NCBI GenBank assembly: GCA_015058575.1
Contig: SVBZ01000017.1
Coordinates: 49,999-113,998 of the forward strand
Direction of reading: 5' to 3'
From: Pseudoselenomonas ruminantium
GTDB lineage: Bacteria; Bacillota; Negativicutes; Selenomonadales; Selenomonadaceae
Length of the DNA stretch: 64,000 bases
Under the pieces are notes generated by a model. The model worked only from the letters and a program-made list of their open reading frames with translations, did no database searches and had not been told where the DNA came from. Made by a program: the position numbers and the translations under genes. How positions within the stretch are numbered: the first letter of the stretch is position 1; every line of letters begins with the position of its first letter. Of this stretch, positions 1 through 8,655 are shown piece by piece.

Positions 1-540
1 TGGCCAGTGCCGGGCGATGATAAGCCGGAGACGTATATCCGTTACGCACGTCCTTGGGATCCGTACGTCAAGGAGGATGCGCCGGATGGTATCGAATTCT
101 ATGGCCGCCCAAATGGCCGTGCTGTCATCTGGGCACGGCCGCAGGTCGATCCGCAGGAGAACCCGGATGTGGAGTACCCGTTCTATCTGACGACGGGACG
201 TATTCTCGAACATTGGCATACGGGAACAATGACGTTCAACGTGCCGGAGCTCAAGAATGTCGTCGGAGAGATGTATGTTGAAATCCATCCGGAGGATGCT
301 GCAAGTCTGGGCATTGCAGAGGGTGATGAAGTGGATGTTATCTCACGCCGTGCAACTTGTACATTCAAGGCACATCTCAATGGGCGGGGACGGCCGCGCA
401 AGGGGCTGGTCTATGTGCCGTTCCACGATCAGGTCAAGGAGCGCATGATCAACCGCGTACTGCTCGATGCATTTGATGCGGCATCCAAGCAGCCTGAGTA
501 TAAGGTCTGTGCTGTGAGACTGCAGAAGCATCAAGCCTGA
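1..540 (+). CDS. napA: Periplasmic nitrate reductase, catalytic subunit NapA (3' part only)
   Basis: The frame is open from base 1, so this is the C-terminal end (about 179 residues) of a larger protein cut by the window edge. It matches the molybdopterin-dinucleotide-binding domain of NapA: DPYV, FYGRPNG, then the signature LTTGRILEHWHTGTMT (about residues 62-77), IHPEDAASLGI, VISRR, LVYVPFHD and a CAVRLQK end. In the family this domain holds the Mo-bis-MGD cofactor that reduces nitrate to nitrite outside the cytoplasmic membrane. The [4Fe-4S] and Mo-ligand Cys regions lie upstream of the window. A strong bidirectional terminator follows 28 bases after the stop, so napA is the last gene of its transcript. 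Confidence 0.92.
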   Translation, partial: WPVPGDDKPETYIRYARPWDPYVKEDAPDGIEFYGRPNGRAVIWARPQVDPQENPDVEYPFYLTTGRILEHWHTGTMTFNVPELKNVVGEMYVEIHPEDAASLGIAEGDEVDVISRRATCTFKAHLNGRGRPRKGLVYVPFHDQVKERMINRVLLDAFDAASKQPEYKVCAVRLQKHQA

Positions 541-567
541 AGACGAGGCATCTTGCTTGATGGGATA

Positions 568-611
568 AAAAATATAGAGCCGCTTGTTTTGGCAAGCGGC
601 TCTATATTTTT
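568..611. terminator. Bidirectional rho-independent terminator
   Basis: The arms AAAAATATAGAGCCGCTTG and CAAGCGGCTCTATATTTTT pair perfectly around a 6-base loop. A-rich and T-rich ends give a U tract on both strands, serving the convergent napA and the small minus-strand gene. Confidence 0.92.
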
Positions 612-612
612 G

Positions 613-897
613 TCAGCGTTTCTGGTGATTGGCATATCTGGCCAGAGCCAGCGTGTAGGCATCGGGGCGCTGCCCTTTGGGAGCGATGCCTGTGCGCAGG
701 TACTCCTGTGCTTTCTGGAGGTCATGTTTCATCTTCCCATAATGCTGGCAAGTGTGCCAGACGGAGAGGATTCCCCAAGCTGCGCCGAAAGCGACATGCA
801 GTTTCTTCCCGGCGAAGATGGTGGCGATGGTGCCGGCTGAGGCCAAGGCTAGTGGCCAGCCGAGCGGCATGGTTTGCAGTCTGTTCTTGACATTCAT
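613..897 (-). CDS. Small hypothetical membrane protein (94 aa)
   Basis: I do not recognise this protein. It has a good ribosome site (GGGAGGAA, about 5 bases before ATG) and an extended -10 upstream, and its stop abuts the shared terminator, so it is probably real. Residues about 13-29 and 33-50 are hydrophobic and may form a membrane hairpin. The second segment shows a pattern H-x3-G-x(9)-H-x3-H, ending KMKHDL. That spacing recalls the His-rich helix of DUF4405/cytochrome-b-like small membrane proteins, but this is a weak inference. The C-terminal third is charged (AQEYLRTG, RYANHQKR) and probably cytoplasmic. It faces napA convergently, and no functional link is shown. Confidence 0.65.
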   Translation of the reverse strand: MNVKNRLQTMPLGWPLALASAGTIATIFAGKKLHVAFGAAWGILSVWHTCQHYGKMKHDLQKAQEYLRTGIAPKGQRPDAYTLALARYANHQKR

Positions 898-941
898 GAT
901 AGTTCCTCCCTTATGTTGGAATGGTTAGCGGTTCTTTTCTG

Positions 942-950
942 ATTATACCA
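942..950 (-). promoter_or_regulatory. Extended -10 promoter for the 94-aa membrane protein
   Basis: On the minus strand TGGTATAAT (TGn plus perfect -10) lies 45 bases before the start codon. No good -35 was found. It is divergent from the pepT promoter. Confidence 0.5.
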
Positions 951-981
951 TCTTTGGGGATGCAATTACCATAGCACGAGT

Positions 982-1011
982 TTGGACTTTCCTGGGGAAC
1001 TTTGCTATAAT
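982..1011 (+). promoter_or_regulatory. Sigma-70 type promoter of pepT
   Basis: TTGGAC (982-987), an 18-base spacer and TATAAT (1006-1011), with TG at 1003-1004 making an extended -10. The start codon is 44 bases downstream. Confidence 0.75.
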
Positions 1012-1054
1012 GTAATGATGTATAAATAGAAATATTGATCGAGGTGTTTTATCC

Positions 1055-2305
1055 ATGGAACTGGAAATGGATGTATTAGTAAAACGTTTTAAGGACTATA
1101 TCAGCTTTGATACGCAGTCTGATGAAGAAAATGATAAGGTTTGTCCGAGTACGCCGGGACAGTTGGTACTGGCCAAACATCTCGCCGAAGAATTGAAGGA
1201 AATCGGCCTTACGGAGGTCGAGCTTGATAATCATGGCTATATCATGGCAACCTTGCCTGCAAATGGCATCGAGGATGCGCCAGTCGTTGGTTTCATCGCG
1301 CATGTCGATACGAGTCCGGATGCCTCAGGGGCTGATATCAAACCGCAGATCATCAAGAATTATGATGGCAAAGATGTCGTGCTCAATGAAAATGGCCCAA
1401 TCGTTTTCTCGACGAAAGATTTCCCTGAGGTGTTGAAGTATAAGGGGCAGGATATCATGTTCACCGATGGCACGACGCTTTTGGGAGCTGATGACAAGGC
1501 TGGCGTCACAGCAATCGTGAGTGCTATGGAATATCTTGTCAAGCATCCGGAAATCAAGCATGGCAAGATTCGTGTCGGCTTCACGCCAGACGAGGAAGTA
1601 GGCCGCAGTGCAGATCGTTTCGATGTTGAAAAGTTTGCGGCAGATTTTGCCTATACGATTGATGGCGGTGAACTCGGTGGTCTTGAGTATGAGAACTTTA
1701 ATGCGGCCAATCCGACTATTACCTTCCATGGGCGAAGCATGCATACGGGCAGTGCCAAGGGAAAGATGATCAATGCATTGAGTGTAGCAGCCGAGTGGCA
1801 GCAAATGCTGCCGGCTGGGGAGAAACCTGAGTATACGGAAGGTTATGAGGGCTTTTACCAGGTCCATAAGCTTGAAGGCGGCGTGGAGAAGTGCACGATG
1901 CATATGCTGATCCGCGATCACGACCGGCAGAAGTTTGAGGCGCGCAAGGCCATGCTGCAGACGATTGCCGATTTCCTTAATGCCAAATATGGTGAGGGGA
2001 CAGTGGAAATCACGCCGCATGATGTTTATTATAACATGCTCGAGAAAATCGCGGATGGCAACATGTATGTGGTAGAGCTGGCCAAGCGGGCCATGGAAGG
2101 CTGCGGGGTTACGCCGGATGTGCAGCCCATCCGTGGCGGCACGGATGGTGCGCGTTTGTCCTTTATGGGGCTGCCTTGCCCGAATATCTTTACAGGCGGA
2201 GCGAATTTCCATGGCCGGTTTGAATATTTGCCGCTTAACTCCCTCAAGAAAGCCGGAGAGACAGTCCTCGGTATTGCAGTGGGAGCGGCAGCACTGAAGA
2301 AGTAA
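1055..2305 (+). CDS. pepT: Peptidase T (tripeptide aminopeptidase)
   Basis: This 416-residue protein is the usual length for PepT, a cytoplasmic M20-family dizinc aminopeptidase that removes the N-terminal residue from tripeptides. Visible metal-site motifs are AHVDTSPD (H83, D85), LLGADDKAG (bridging Asp near 146), PDEEVG (catalytic/ligand Glu 180-181), TIDGGELGG (Asp near 203) and a C-terminal FHGRFEYLPL. The start is set by GAGGTG eight bases upstream of ATG 1055 and by the promoter at 982-1011. The amidohydrolase gene follows after 9 bases, so the two are probably co-transcribed, perhaps with def-fmt. A very long minus-strand ORF over this gene is a codon shadow. Confidence 0.95.
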   Translation: MELEMDVLVKRFKDYISFDTQSDEENDKVCPSTPGQLVLAKHLAEELKEIGLTEVELDNHGYIMATLPANGIEDAPVVGFIAHVDTSPDASGADIKPQIIKNYDGKDVVLNENGPIVFSTKDFPEVLKYKGQDIMFTDGTTLLGADDKAGVTAIVSAMEYLVKHPEIKHGKIRVGFTPDEEVGRSADRFDVEKFAADFAYTIDGGELGGLEYENFNAANPTITFHGRSMHTGSAKGKMINALSVAAEWQQMLPAGEKPEYTEGYEGFYQVHKLEGGVEKCTMHMLIRDHDRQKFEARKAMLQTIADFLNAKYGEGTVEITPHDVYYNMLEKIADGNMYVVELAKRAMEGCGVTPDVQPIRGGTDGARLSFMGLPCPNIFTGGANFHGRFEYLPLNSLKKAGETVLGIAVGAAALKK

Positions 2306-2314
2306 GGAATTGCG

Positions 2315-3154
2315 ATGAAGATCATTGACGCACATCTGCACTTGGGGCCGGACGCTTATTTCGATGAAATTGCCAAGGCAGCGGGGCACGAGAACAATAT
2401 AGAGTATTTGGCAGAGCAGTACCGGGCCCGTGGTTTGGTGCATGGCATCATTATGGGCAACTTGCCGTTGGAGAATACGGCACCGCAGTATCCGAAGTTC
2501 TTGAGCTATTGTGTGGGTATCGACAGTCGTACAGGTTTTGCGCGGGAAACAATCAAGGCACAGGCGGCTCTTGTCGAGCAGCACTTTCAAAACCCGCAGT
2601 GCGCAGGAATCAAGCTCTATCCGGGGTATAATTATTTCTATATCTATGATGATTGCCTGGCACCTTTTTATGAGCTGGCAGAGAAGTATGATAAACCGGT
2701 AGCCGTACATATGGGACTTACGGCTTCCAATGATGCGCTGCTCAAGTACAGCCACCCGCTGGTCATGGATGAAGCGGCCACGAAGTTCCGTGGCGTGCAG
2801 TTTGTCATGTGCCATTTTGGTGAGCCGTGGTTTGAGGATGCGGCGGCAGTGATTGAAAAAAATCCCAATGTCATGGCCGATTTGTCGGGAATCCTTACAG
2901 GCAAGATCCCTGATTTTGCAGCGTTTTTGCAGAAAAAGCATTTCTATATCGACCGTATGAAGGGATGGCTGGAATACCTGGACAGTTATGACCGGTTCTT
3001 GTTCGGTACGGATTGGCCCTTGGCAAATCTTGGTGATTATATCAAGTTTACCCAGGAAATCATCCCTGCTGAGCATTGGGAGGCTGTATTTGCGGCAAAT
3101 GCCCAGCGTGTCTATCATTTGCAATTGACGGAAGAAAATACTATCAAGCGATAA
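2315..3154 (+). CDS. Amidohydrolase-family (TIM-barrel) protein
   Basis: This 279-residue protein is of the amidohydrolase-2 type. It starts with the metal-binding IIDAHLHLG strand, has GIKLYPGYN and AVHMG strands in the middle, CHFGEPWFEDA (metal His) near residue 168, and ends with FGTDWPL, which carries the usual catalytic Asp near 230. Such enzymes are cytoplasmic hydrolases or decarboxylases of cyclic or aromatic substrates; the sequence does not tell me the substrate. It sits 9 bases after pepT and 19 bases before def, consistent with one transcript. ATG 2315 is chosen because the family begins directly at the metal-binding strand. Confidence 0.85.
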   Translation: MKIIDAHLHLGPDAYFDEIAKAAGHENNIEYLAEQYRARGLVHGIIMGNLPLENTAPQYPKFLSYCVGIDSRTGFARETIKAQAALVEQHFQNPQCAGIKLYPGYNYFYIYDDCLAPFYELAEKYDKPVAVHMGLTASNDALLKYSHPLVMDEAATKFRGVQFVMCHFGEPWFEDAAAVIEKNPNVMADLSGILTGKIPDFAAFLQKKHFYIDRMKGWLEYLDSYDRFLFGTDWPLANLGDYIKFTQEIIPAEHWEAVFAANAQRVYHLQLTEENTIKR

Positions 3155-3173
3155 TGTGTGAAGGAGTAATGGA

Positions 3174-3641
3174 ATGGCATTATTAGAGATAAAGAAGGCC
3201 GGCGATCCGGTCTTGAAAGAAGTCTGTGCGCCGGTCGAGAAGATTGACAAGCAACTAAAGAAACTGATGGACGACATGGCCGAAACCATGTATCAGAACG
3301 ATGGCGTGGGCATTGCGGCGCCACAGATCGGCAAAGCTATCCGCCTGGTCATCATCGATTGCCAGGATGAGCATGGCCTCATTGAGCTCATCAATCCGGT
3401 CATCACGTTCCGTGAGGGGACAGCATTGGATACTGAAGGCTGTCTTTCCGTACCGAATATTTTTGGTGAAGTCGAGCGTGCGGCTAAGGTCAAGGTGGAA
3501 TTCCTGAACCGTCGGGGCAAGAAACAGCATTTGACGGCGACGGGGCTGCTGGCGCGTTGTATCCAGCATGAACTGGATCATCTGGAGGGGCAGTTGTTCA
3601 TCGATGTTGCGAAAAGCATCCGTAGGGGGAATCAGGAATGA
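3174..3641 (+). CDS. def: Peptide deformylase
   Basis: All three deformylase motifs are present: GVGIAAPQIG (residues 44-53), EGCLSVP with the metal ligand Cys90, and QHELDHLEG with His132, Glu133 and His136. The enzyme removes the formyl group from nascent proteins at the ribosome. At 155 residues it is a typical short bacterial form. AAGGAG stands 8 bases before ATG 3174. Its end overlaps the fmt start by 4 bases (ATGA), so the formylation and deformylation enzymes are translationally coupled, a common arrangement. Confidence 0.97.
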   Translation: MALLEIKKAGDPVLKEVCAPVEKIDKQLKKLMDDMAETMYQNDGVGIAAPQIGKAIRLVIIDCQDEHGLIELINPVITFREGTALDTEGCLSVPNIFGEVERAAKVKVEFLNRRGKKQHLTATGLLARCIQHELDHLEGQLFIDVAKSIRRGNQE

Positions 3642-4573
3642 AAAAATTCCGTGTAATCTTTATGGGTACGCCGGAGTTTGCTGTACCATGCCTGGCTGCT
3701 TTGCATGAGCAGTGTGAGGTTATCGGGGTTATCACACAGCCGGATAAGCCGCGTGGCCGTGGGCAGAAGCTGATGCCATCACCGGTCAAAGCATGGGCAG
3801 TGGCGCATGATTTGCCAGTCTATCAGCCGGAGAAAATCAAGACAGAAGAATTTACGGCCGAACTCGAGGCGCTTAAGCCGGATTTGATGATCGTTGTGGC
3901 TTTTGGCCAGATCTTGTCGCAGCGTATCCTGGATATTCCGCCCTATGGCTGCATCAATGTGCATGCTTCACTATTGCCGCGCTATCGTGGGGCAGCACCA
4001 ATGCAGTGGTGTGTCATCAATGGTGAGGAAAAGACTGGTGTTACGACGATGTTCATGGATGCTGGCCTTGATACAGGGGATATGCTGCTCAAAAAGGAAC
4101 TGCCGATTGGTCCGGATATGACGCTGGAGGCAGTCCATGATGGTTTGATGGCAATGGGGGCCAAGGTACTCATTGCGACACTGGAGCAGCTGTCAGCAGG
4201 GACGCTTACGCGTACGCCGCAGACTGGTGCATCGAATTATGCGCCGATGCTCACGAAAGAGACTGGCCATATTGACTGGTCAAAACCGGCGCAGGAAGTC
4301 CATAATCTTGTGCGTGGCTTGAATTCCTGGCCTGGTGCTTTTACAGAGCTTGATGGCAAGAAGTATAAAATCTGGCTGACGAAAAAGACTGGCCGTAGGG
4401 CAGAGGCTGTGCCGGGAACTATCGTCAAGGCAGATAAGAAGGAAGGGCTTCTGGTAGCTGCTGGTGATGAGCTGCTGGAAATTCTGGAGCTGCAGGCACC
4501 TGGGAAGAAAAAGATGCGTGCCGCCGACTATTTGAATGGACATGGCATCAGCCTGCCGGTGGCATTTGCCTGA
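3638..4573 (+). CDS. fmt: Methionyl-tRNA formyltransferase
   Basis: This 311-residue enzyme adds a formyl group from 10-formyl-tetrahydrofolate to initiator Met-tRNA. The N-terminal Rossmann-like domain begins RVIFMGTPEFAVP. The catalytic segment INVHASLLPRYRGAAP supplies Asn107 and His109, and DAGLDTGD supplies Asp145. A C-terminal OB-fold-like tRNA-binding domain follows from about residue 205. The start overlaps def by four bases. The next gene follows after 52 bases. Confidence 0.97.
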   Translation: MKKFRVIFMGTPEFAVPCLAALHEQCEVIGVITQPDKPRGRGQKLMPSPVKAWAVAHDLPVYQPEKIKTEEFTAELEALKPDLMIVVAFGQILSQRILDIPPYGCINVHASLLPRYRGAAPMQWCVINGEEKTGVTTMFMDAGLDTGDMLLKKELPIGPDMTLEAVHDGLMAMGAKVLIATLEQLSAGTLTRTPQTGASNYAPMLTKETGHIDWSKPAQEVHNLVRGLNSWPGAFTELDGKKYKIWLTKKTGRRAEAVPGTIVKADKKEGLLVAAGDELLEILELQAPGKKKMRAADYLNGHGISLPVAFA

Positions 4574-4625
4574 GAGATTTTGAGAAGCAGGATGCGAGAA
4601 AGGTGAGATTTGTTGGAGGTTAACA

Positions 4626-5426
4626 ATGGCAGATCCATCCATAAACAAGAAGAAAATCGTGATTCCCGGACGGCCTAAAAAACGTTTGTTTTTGGCAATG
4701 CTGACGCTGACCGCGATGTTGGCAGCGGTATTGCTCTATGGTATCTGGTATATTGCGTCACCGGGGCTGGCAAATATCGCTGCGGTGTTGCCGATGGCAG
4801 TGGGCATCATTTTTGGTGTAGTGGTGGCCGTTTCCTTGCTGGGTATATTCAACATGGTGCTTGCCGTGATGAATATGCCGTATCTGCCTGTATTGCAGCG
4901 TCAGACGTATGAGCTGATCAATCTGCTCTTTCCTGTGGCTGTGCGGCTGGCAAAGCCGTTTGGTATCGGGCGGCGGAAACTTGAAGGGTCCTTCATTGCG
5001 ACGAGCAACTTGATGTTTAGCCGCATGGGCATCCGCGTGCCGGCGGACCGTCTGCTCGTGGTGACGCCGCATTGTTTGCAGCTGGCGACCTGTCCGCACA
5101 AGATTACGCGCGATCCGAATAATTGCAAGCGTTGTGGTGGCTGTGACATCGGTGCTCTCGTGACACTGGCCGAGGAGATGGGCTTTCACTTTTTCGTGGC
5201 TACAGGTGGGACACTAGCCCGGCAGGTTGTCTATCAGACGCGGCCAAAGGCCGTGCTGGCGATTGCCTGTGAGCGCGATCTCATGAGCGGTATACAGGAT
5301 GTCTATCCGTTGCCGGCTGTAGGTGTGCTCAATATCCGTCCGAATGGACCGTGTTATAACACGCATGTCGATATCGATGAAGTGAAGGCTCAGCTGGAAA
5401 AGATTATCATACCGAAGGAGAAATAA
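4626..5426 (+). CDS. DUF116 membrane protein with Cys-rich motif
   Basis: This 266-residue protein has two N-terminal membrane segments (about residues 20-44 and 50-76) followed by a cytoplasmic-type domain with the DUF116 hallmark: CPHKIT...PNNCKRCGGCDIG near residues 157-177, a Cys cluster that could bind metal or Fe-S. Later segments are FFVATGGTLA and AIACERDL. DUF116 has no established function. In Firmicutes it often lies between fmt and rsmB, exactly as here. ATG 4626 is preceded by GGAGG and the stop is immediately followed by rsmB. Confidence 0.85.
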   Translation: MADPSINKKKIVIPGRPKKRLFLAMLTLTAMLAAVLLYGIWYIASPGLANIAAVLPMAVGIIFGVVVAVSLLGIFNMVLAVMNMPYLPVLQRQTYELINLLFPVAVRLAKPFGIGRRKLEGSFIATSNLMFSRMGIRVPADRLLVVTPHCLQLATCPHKITRDPNNCKRCGGCDIGALVTLAEEMGFHFFVATGGTLARQVVYQTRPKAVLAIACERDLMSGIQDVYPLPAVGVLNIRPNGPCYNTHVDIDEVKAQLEKIIIPKEK

Positions 5427-6761
5427 ATGGACAAAGCGCGTGACACCGCGGTAAAAATCTTGAATGAAGTGCATGAGAAGGGCGCATATGCGAATGTGGC
5501 GCTGGTCAGGGAACTGCGCCGTGCGGGCCTTGAAGACCGTGACCGCCGCTTTGTGACGGAGCTTGTGTATGGCGCCGTAAAGGCTGGTGATACGCTCGAT
5601 TGGATACTGCGCCGCTACGTAGATCGTCCGCTTAGGAAAATCGAGCCCATGGTGCGCGATATCCTGCGGCTGGGCATCTATCAGCTGTTTTATCTCGATA
5701 AGGTGCCGGCTTCAGCTGCCTGTAATACGGCTGTTGATCTGGCAAAGAAATACAGCAATGCAGGGACGGCAAAGTTTGTCAATGCGGTGCTGCGGACAGC
5801 TGTGCGGCAGCCGGAAAAGGCAGTATTTCCCAGCGGCAAAGGACATGGAGTGGAGGAGCTGGCGCTGAAAAGCCAGCACCCGTATTGGCTGGTCAAACGC
5901 TGGGTAAAGAAGTTCGGCTTTCATGAGGCGCGCGATCTCTGCGCCTTCAATAACGGGGAGCCAGTGCTTTCGGTGCGTACGAATACCTTGAAAACGAACC
6001 GTGAGGAATTGCTTGCACAGTTGGCGCAGCAGGGAGCTGAGGCGGAGTGCTCAATATGGACGCCAGAGGGTATACGCATAACGCGCCATGGATCATTGGA
6101 TGCCTTGACGCCACTGCAGCAGGGGCTTTGCCAGGTGCAGGATGAAAGCTCGATGCTTGTAGCACATGTCGTCAATCCGCAGCCAGGCGAATTCGTCATT
6201 GATTGTTGTAGTGCACCAGGCGGCAAAACAACGCATATGGCGGCATTGATGCAGGATAAAGGACGCATTGTTGCTGGCGATGTCTATGAGCATAAGCTGG
6301 CGCGCATCAAGGAGAATACAGAGCGTTTGGGAATCCATATTGTCGAGACGCAGCTTATCGATGCACGCCAGGTAGGTGACACTTATCCTGAACAGGCAGA
6401 TCGTGTACTGGTTGATGCACCGTGTTCGGGCCTTGGTGTATTGCGCCGTAAGCCTGATGCACGCTGGAACAAGACGGCGGCTGAAATCGATGCCTTGCCG
6501 GCCCTGCAGCTGGAAATCCTTATGAGTGCTGCCAAGGCCGTGAAGAAGGGCGGTGTGCTGGTTTACAGTACTTGCACGATCGAAGCAGCGGAAAACCAGG
6601 AGGTTGTCCAGGCTTTCCTGCTCAAGCAGCCTGGGTTCGTGCTGGAAGATACAGGAAGTTTCCTGCCAGGAGAAAAACGGCAGGAAAAAATGGTGCAGCT
6701 TTACCCGCAGCATGATGGCACCGATGGATTCTTTATCGCGCGCATGCGCCGCAGCGATTAG
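5427..6761 (+). CDS. rsmB: 16S rRNA m5C967 methyltransferase RsmB
   Basis: This 444-residue enzyme methylates cytosine 967 of 16S rRNA using S-adenosylmethionine. The N-terminal about 140 residues form a NusB-like RNA-binding domain (RFVTELVYGAVK, DKVPASAACNTAVDLAK). The methyltransferase domain shows the AdoMet motif CCSAPGGKTTHMA near residue 258, VDAPCSGLG with a catalytic-site Cys near 334, and YSTCTIEAAENQ with the second Cys near 383. ATG 5427 follows the DUF116 stop directly. The next gene, rlmN, is another rRNA methyltransferase. Confidence 0.96.
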   Translation: MDKARDTAVKILNEVHEKGAYANVALVRELRRAGLEDRDRRFVTELVYGAVKAGDTLDWILRRYVDRPLRKIEPMVRDILRLGIYQLFYLDKVPASAACNTAVDLAKKYSNAGTAKFVNAVLRTAVRQPEKAVFPSGKGHGVEELALKSQHPYWLVKRWVKKFGFHEARDLCAFNNGEPVLSVRTNTLKTNREELLAQLAQQGAEAECSIWTPEGIRITRHGSLDALTPLQQGLCQVQDESSMLVAHVVNPQPGEFVIDCCSAPGGKTTHMAALMQDKGRIVAGDVYEHKLARIKENTERLGIHIVETQLIDARQVGDTYPEQADRVLVDAPCSGLGVLRRKPDARWNKTAAEIDALPALQLEILMSAAKAVKKGGVLVYSTCTIEAAENQEVVQAFLLKQPGFVLEDTGSFLPGEKRQEKMVQLYPQHDGTDGFFIARMRRSD

Positions 6762-6774
6762 AAAGGAAAGAAAC

Positions 6775-7818
6775 GTGAAAGATATATTTGGAATGACACT
6801 GGACGAGCTGCAGGAGGTACTGGCGCCGTATAGGGTTCAGAAATTCCGTGCCAAGCAGATTGCGGAGTGGATGTATCAACGGGGGGCAAAAGATTTTGCG
6901 GCGATGACAAACCTTTCTAAGTCATTGCGTGAAGAGCTGGCAATGAAGCTTTGCATTGGCCGTCCGCGCATCAAGGATCGTCTGGATTCCAAGGATGATC
7001 GTACGACGAAGTTCCTGCTTGAATATGCAGATGGTACGGCAGTAGAGACTGTACTTATGCGGCAGCCGTATGGCAATAGCATTTGCGTGTCGACACAGGC
7101 TGGCTGCAATATGGGCTGTGCGTTTTGTGCTTCGACGCTGCATGGCATGGCACGTAATCTCACGAAAGGAGAGATTCTTGCCCAGGCTGTGACCATCAAT
7201 GATATGCTGCGTGAGGAAGAAAACGGAGCAAAGGTCGATACGATGGTTATCATGGGCTCAGGAGAGCCGTTGATGAACTATGACAATGTCGTTGCTTTTT
7301 TGCGGCTGATCCATGAGGCGTATACGCTGGGTATGGGGTACCGCAACATTACACTATCGACGTCGGGAATCGTGCCGAATATGTATAAGCTGGCTGAGGA
7401 AGGCCTGCCGATATCGTTGTCGGTGTCGCTGCATGCGCCCAATCAGGAATTGCGGTCGGAAATCATGCCCATAAACCGGAAATATCCTTTGACCGATGTT
7501 ATAGCGGCAGCCAAGCATTATGCTGCTATGACAAAGCGGCGTGTGACTTATGAGTACATTCTCATAGACAAGCTCAATGATGGTGAGCAGCAGGCACGTG
7601 AGTTGGTTGCTTTGCTGAAAGGACAGCTGGCCAGTGTCAATCTCATCCCTATCAATCCGGTAGTGGAGCGCAATTTGCTGCGGCCGTCGAAGACACGTAT
7701 CGATTGGTTTGAGAAGTATCTGGCTGATCATCATGTGAATGTTACGGTCCGTCGCGAGATGGGAGCGGACATTCAGGCTGCCTGCGGGCAGCTGCGCAAT
7801 AAGCATCTGCAGGATTGA
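6775..7818 (+). CDS. rlmN: 23S rRNA/tRNA adenine C2-methyltransferase RlmN
   Basis: This radical-SAM enzyme methylates C2 of A2503 in 23S rRNA and of A37 in tRNAs. The Fe-S motif CNMGCAFC places the three cluster cysteines at 111, 115 and 118. The C-terminal AACGQLRNKH provides the methyl-carrying Cys337. I set the start at GTG 6775 (KDIFGMTLDEL), preceded by GAAAGGAAAG, giving the usual 347 residues; the open frame extending upstream into rsmB is a shadow. It is spaced 13 bases from rsmB and ends 92 bases before the next gene. Confidence 0.95.
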   Translation: MKDIFGMTLDELQEVLAPYRVQKFRAKQIAEWMYQRGAKDFAAMTNLSKSLREELAMKLCIGRPRIKDRLDSKDDRTTKFLLEYADGTAVETVLMRQPYGNSICVSTQAGCNMGCAFCASTLHGMARNLTKGEILAQAVTINDMLREEENGAKVDTMVIMGSGEPLMNYDNVVAFLRLIHEAYTLGMGYRNITLSTSGIVPNMYKLAEEGLPISLSVSLHAPNQELRSEIMPINRKYPLTDVIAAAKHYAAMTKRRVTYEYILIDKLNDGEQQARELVALLKGQLASVNLIPINPVVERNLLRPSKTRIDWFEKYLADHHVNVTVRREMGADIQAACGQLRNKHLQD

Positions 7819-7861
7819 ATGGTGTCTTGGGCTGTGCAGCCTAGGCATTGCGGAGGCTTTC

Positions 7862-7870
7862 TGCTATAAT
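7862..7870 (+). promoter_or_regulatory. Extended -10 promoter before the FHA/kinase cluster
   Basis: TGC-TATAAT lies 41 bases before the fhaA-like start, in the only sizeable gap of this gene run. No convincing -35 was found. It would let the signalling and cell-wall module be expressed independently of rlmN. Confidence 0.55.
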
Positions 7871-7910
7871 GGACAAAAAGGAAAACAGACGGGAAAAGGA
7901 GGTCTGTTTT

Positions 7911-8654
7911 ATGGGAATCGGTAAACTGGAATCGTTCCTCGAAAATCATATCGAAGGCTTTTTCAATAAACGGTTCAGTAGCAGCCTGGAGCTCGTAGAG
8001 CTGATCAAGGGCATTGAAAAAGAAGTGGCACGGCAGGGGCGTGGCAAGGCCATGCATCAAGTGCCAAACCGTTATGTATTTACTTTGTCTGGTGATGATT
8101 ACCAGCGATTCTGTGCGCAGCGGGTTATTGACACTTTGTATGCTGCCGTAGAAAAACAAGTAATCCTGCAGAATTATCGCATGATAGGTCAATTGCGGAT
8201 TGAGTGCCGGCAGGATAAGGCGCGGGGCATCGGTACCTATACACTTGTATCCGCGTATGAGGAGTTACCGACGCAGCAGCAGTCTGAGGCAGCAGCCAAT
8301 ACGATTGTCCTGGAGCGGTCAGCTCTTGCTGCCAGCACGCCATTGAATCTTCCCCGTGAGTATAAGACCGTATCACTGACAGTTCTGGAGGGGCCGGATA
8401 AGGATGCTTATCTTGAATTCGGTGAGAAGAAAATATATATTGGCCGCCGGGATAAAAATGAATTCATCCTGACGGATACGAAAGCATCGCGGCTCCATGC
8501 CTGGATCACTTATGAGGAGCATCGCCATATCCTGCACGATGCGCAGAGTACGAACGGCACGTTTGTGAACGGCAGGCGCGTGGATACGTATTGTTTGCAA
8601 GCGGGCGATAAGATCAAGGCAGGTTCCACGGTTTTAGTATATGAGGTGATTTGA
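7911..8654 (+). CDS. FhaA-type protein: DUF3662 domain plus FHA domain
   Basis: This 247-residue protein has an N-terminal DUF3662 domain (LESFLENHIEGFFNKRF, ending near residue 125), a linker, and a C-terminal FHA domain from about residue 150. FHA motifs visible are GRRDKNEFIL, SRLHAWI and STNGTFVNGRRV. FHA domains bind phosphothreonine, and in Actinobacteria FhaA is a partner of PknB and the peptidoglycan machinery. The PP2C and PASTA kinase genes downstream make the same role likely here. I chose ATG 7911 because AAAGGAGG stands 8 bases upstream; the frame is open further upstream but lacks a ribosome site. Confidence 0.87.
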   Translation: MGIGKLESFLENHIEGFFNKRFSSSLELVELIKGIEKEVARQGRGKAMHQVPNRYVFTLSGDDYQRFCAQRVIDTLYAAVEKQVILQNYRMIGQLRIECRQDKARGIGTYTLVSAYEELPTQQQSEAAANTIVLERSALAASTPLNLPREYKTVSLTVLEGPDKDAYLEFGEKKIYIGRRDKNEFILTDTKASRLHAWITYEEHRHILHDAQSTNGTFVNGRRVDTYCLQAGDKIKAGSTVLVYEVI

Positions 8655-8655
8655 A

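Noticed and set aside
1325..3289. A 654-codon open frame on the minus strand
   Set aside because: It lies antisense to pepT, the amidohydrolase gene and the start of def, all of which have clear family motifs. Its translation shows no domain and the codon pattern is the mirror of the plus-strand genes.
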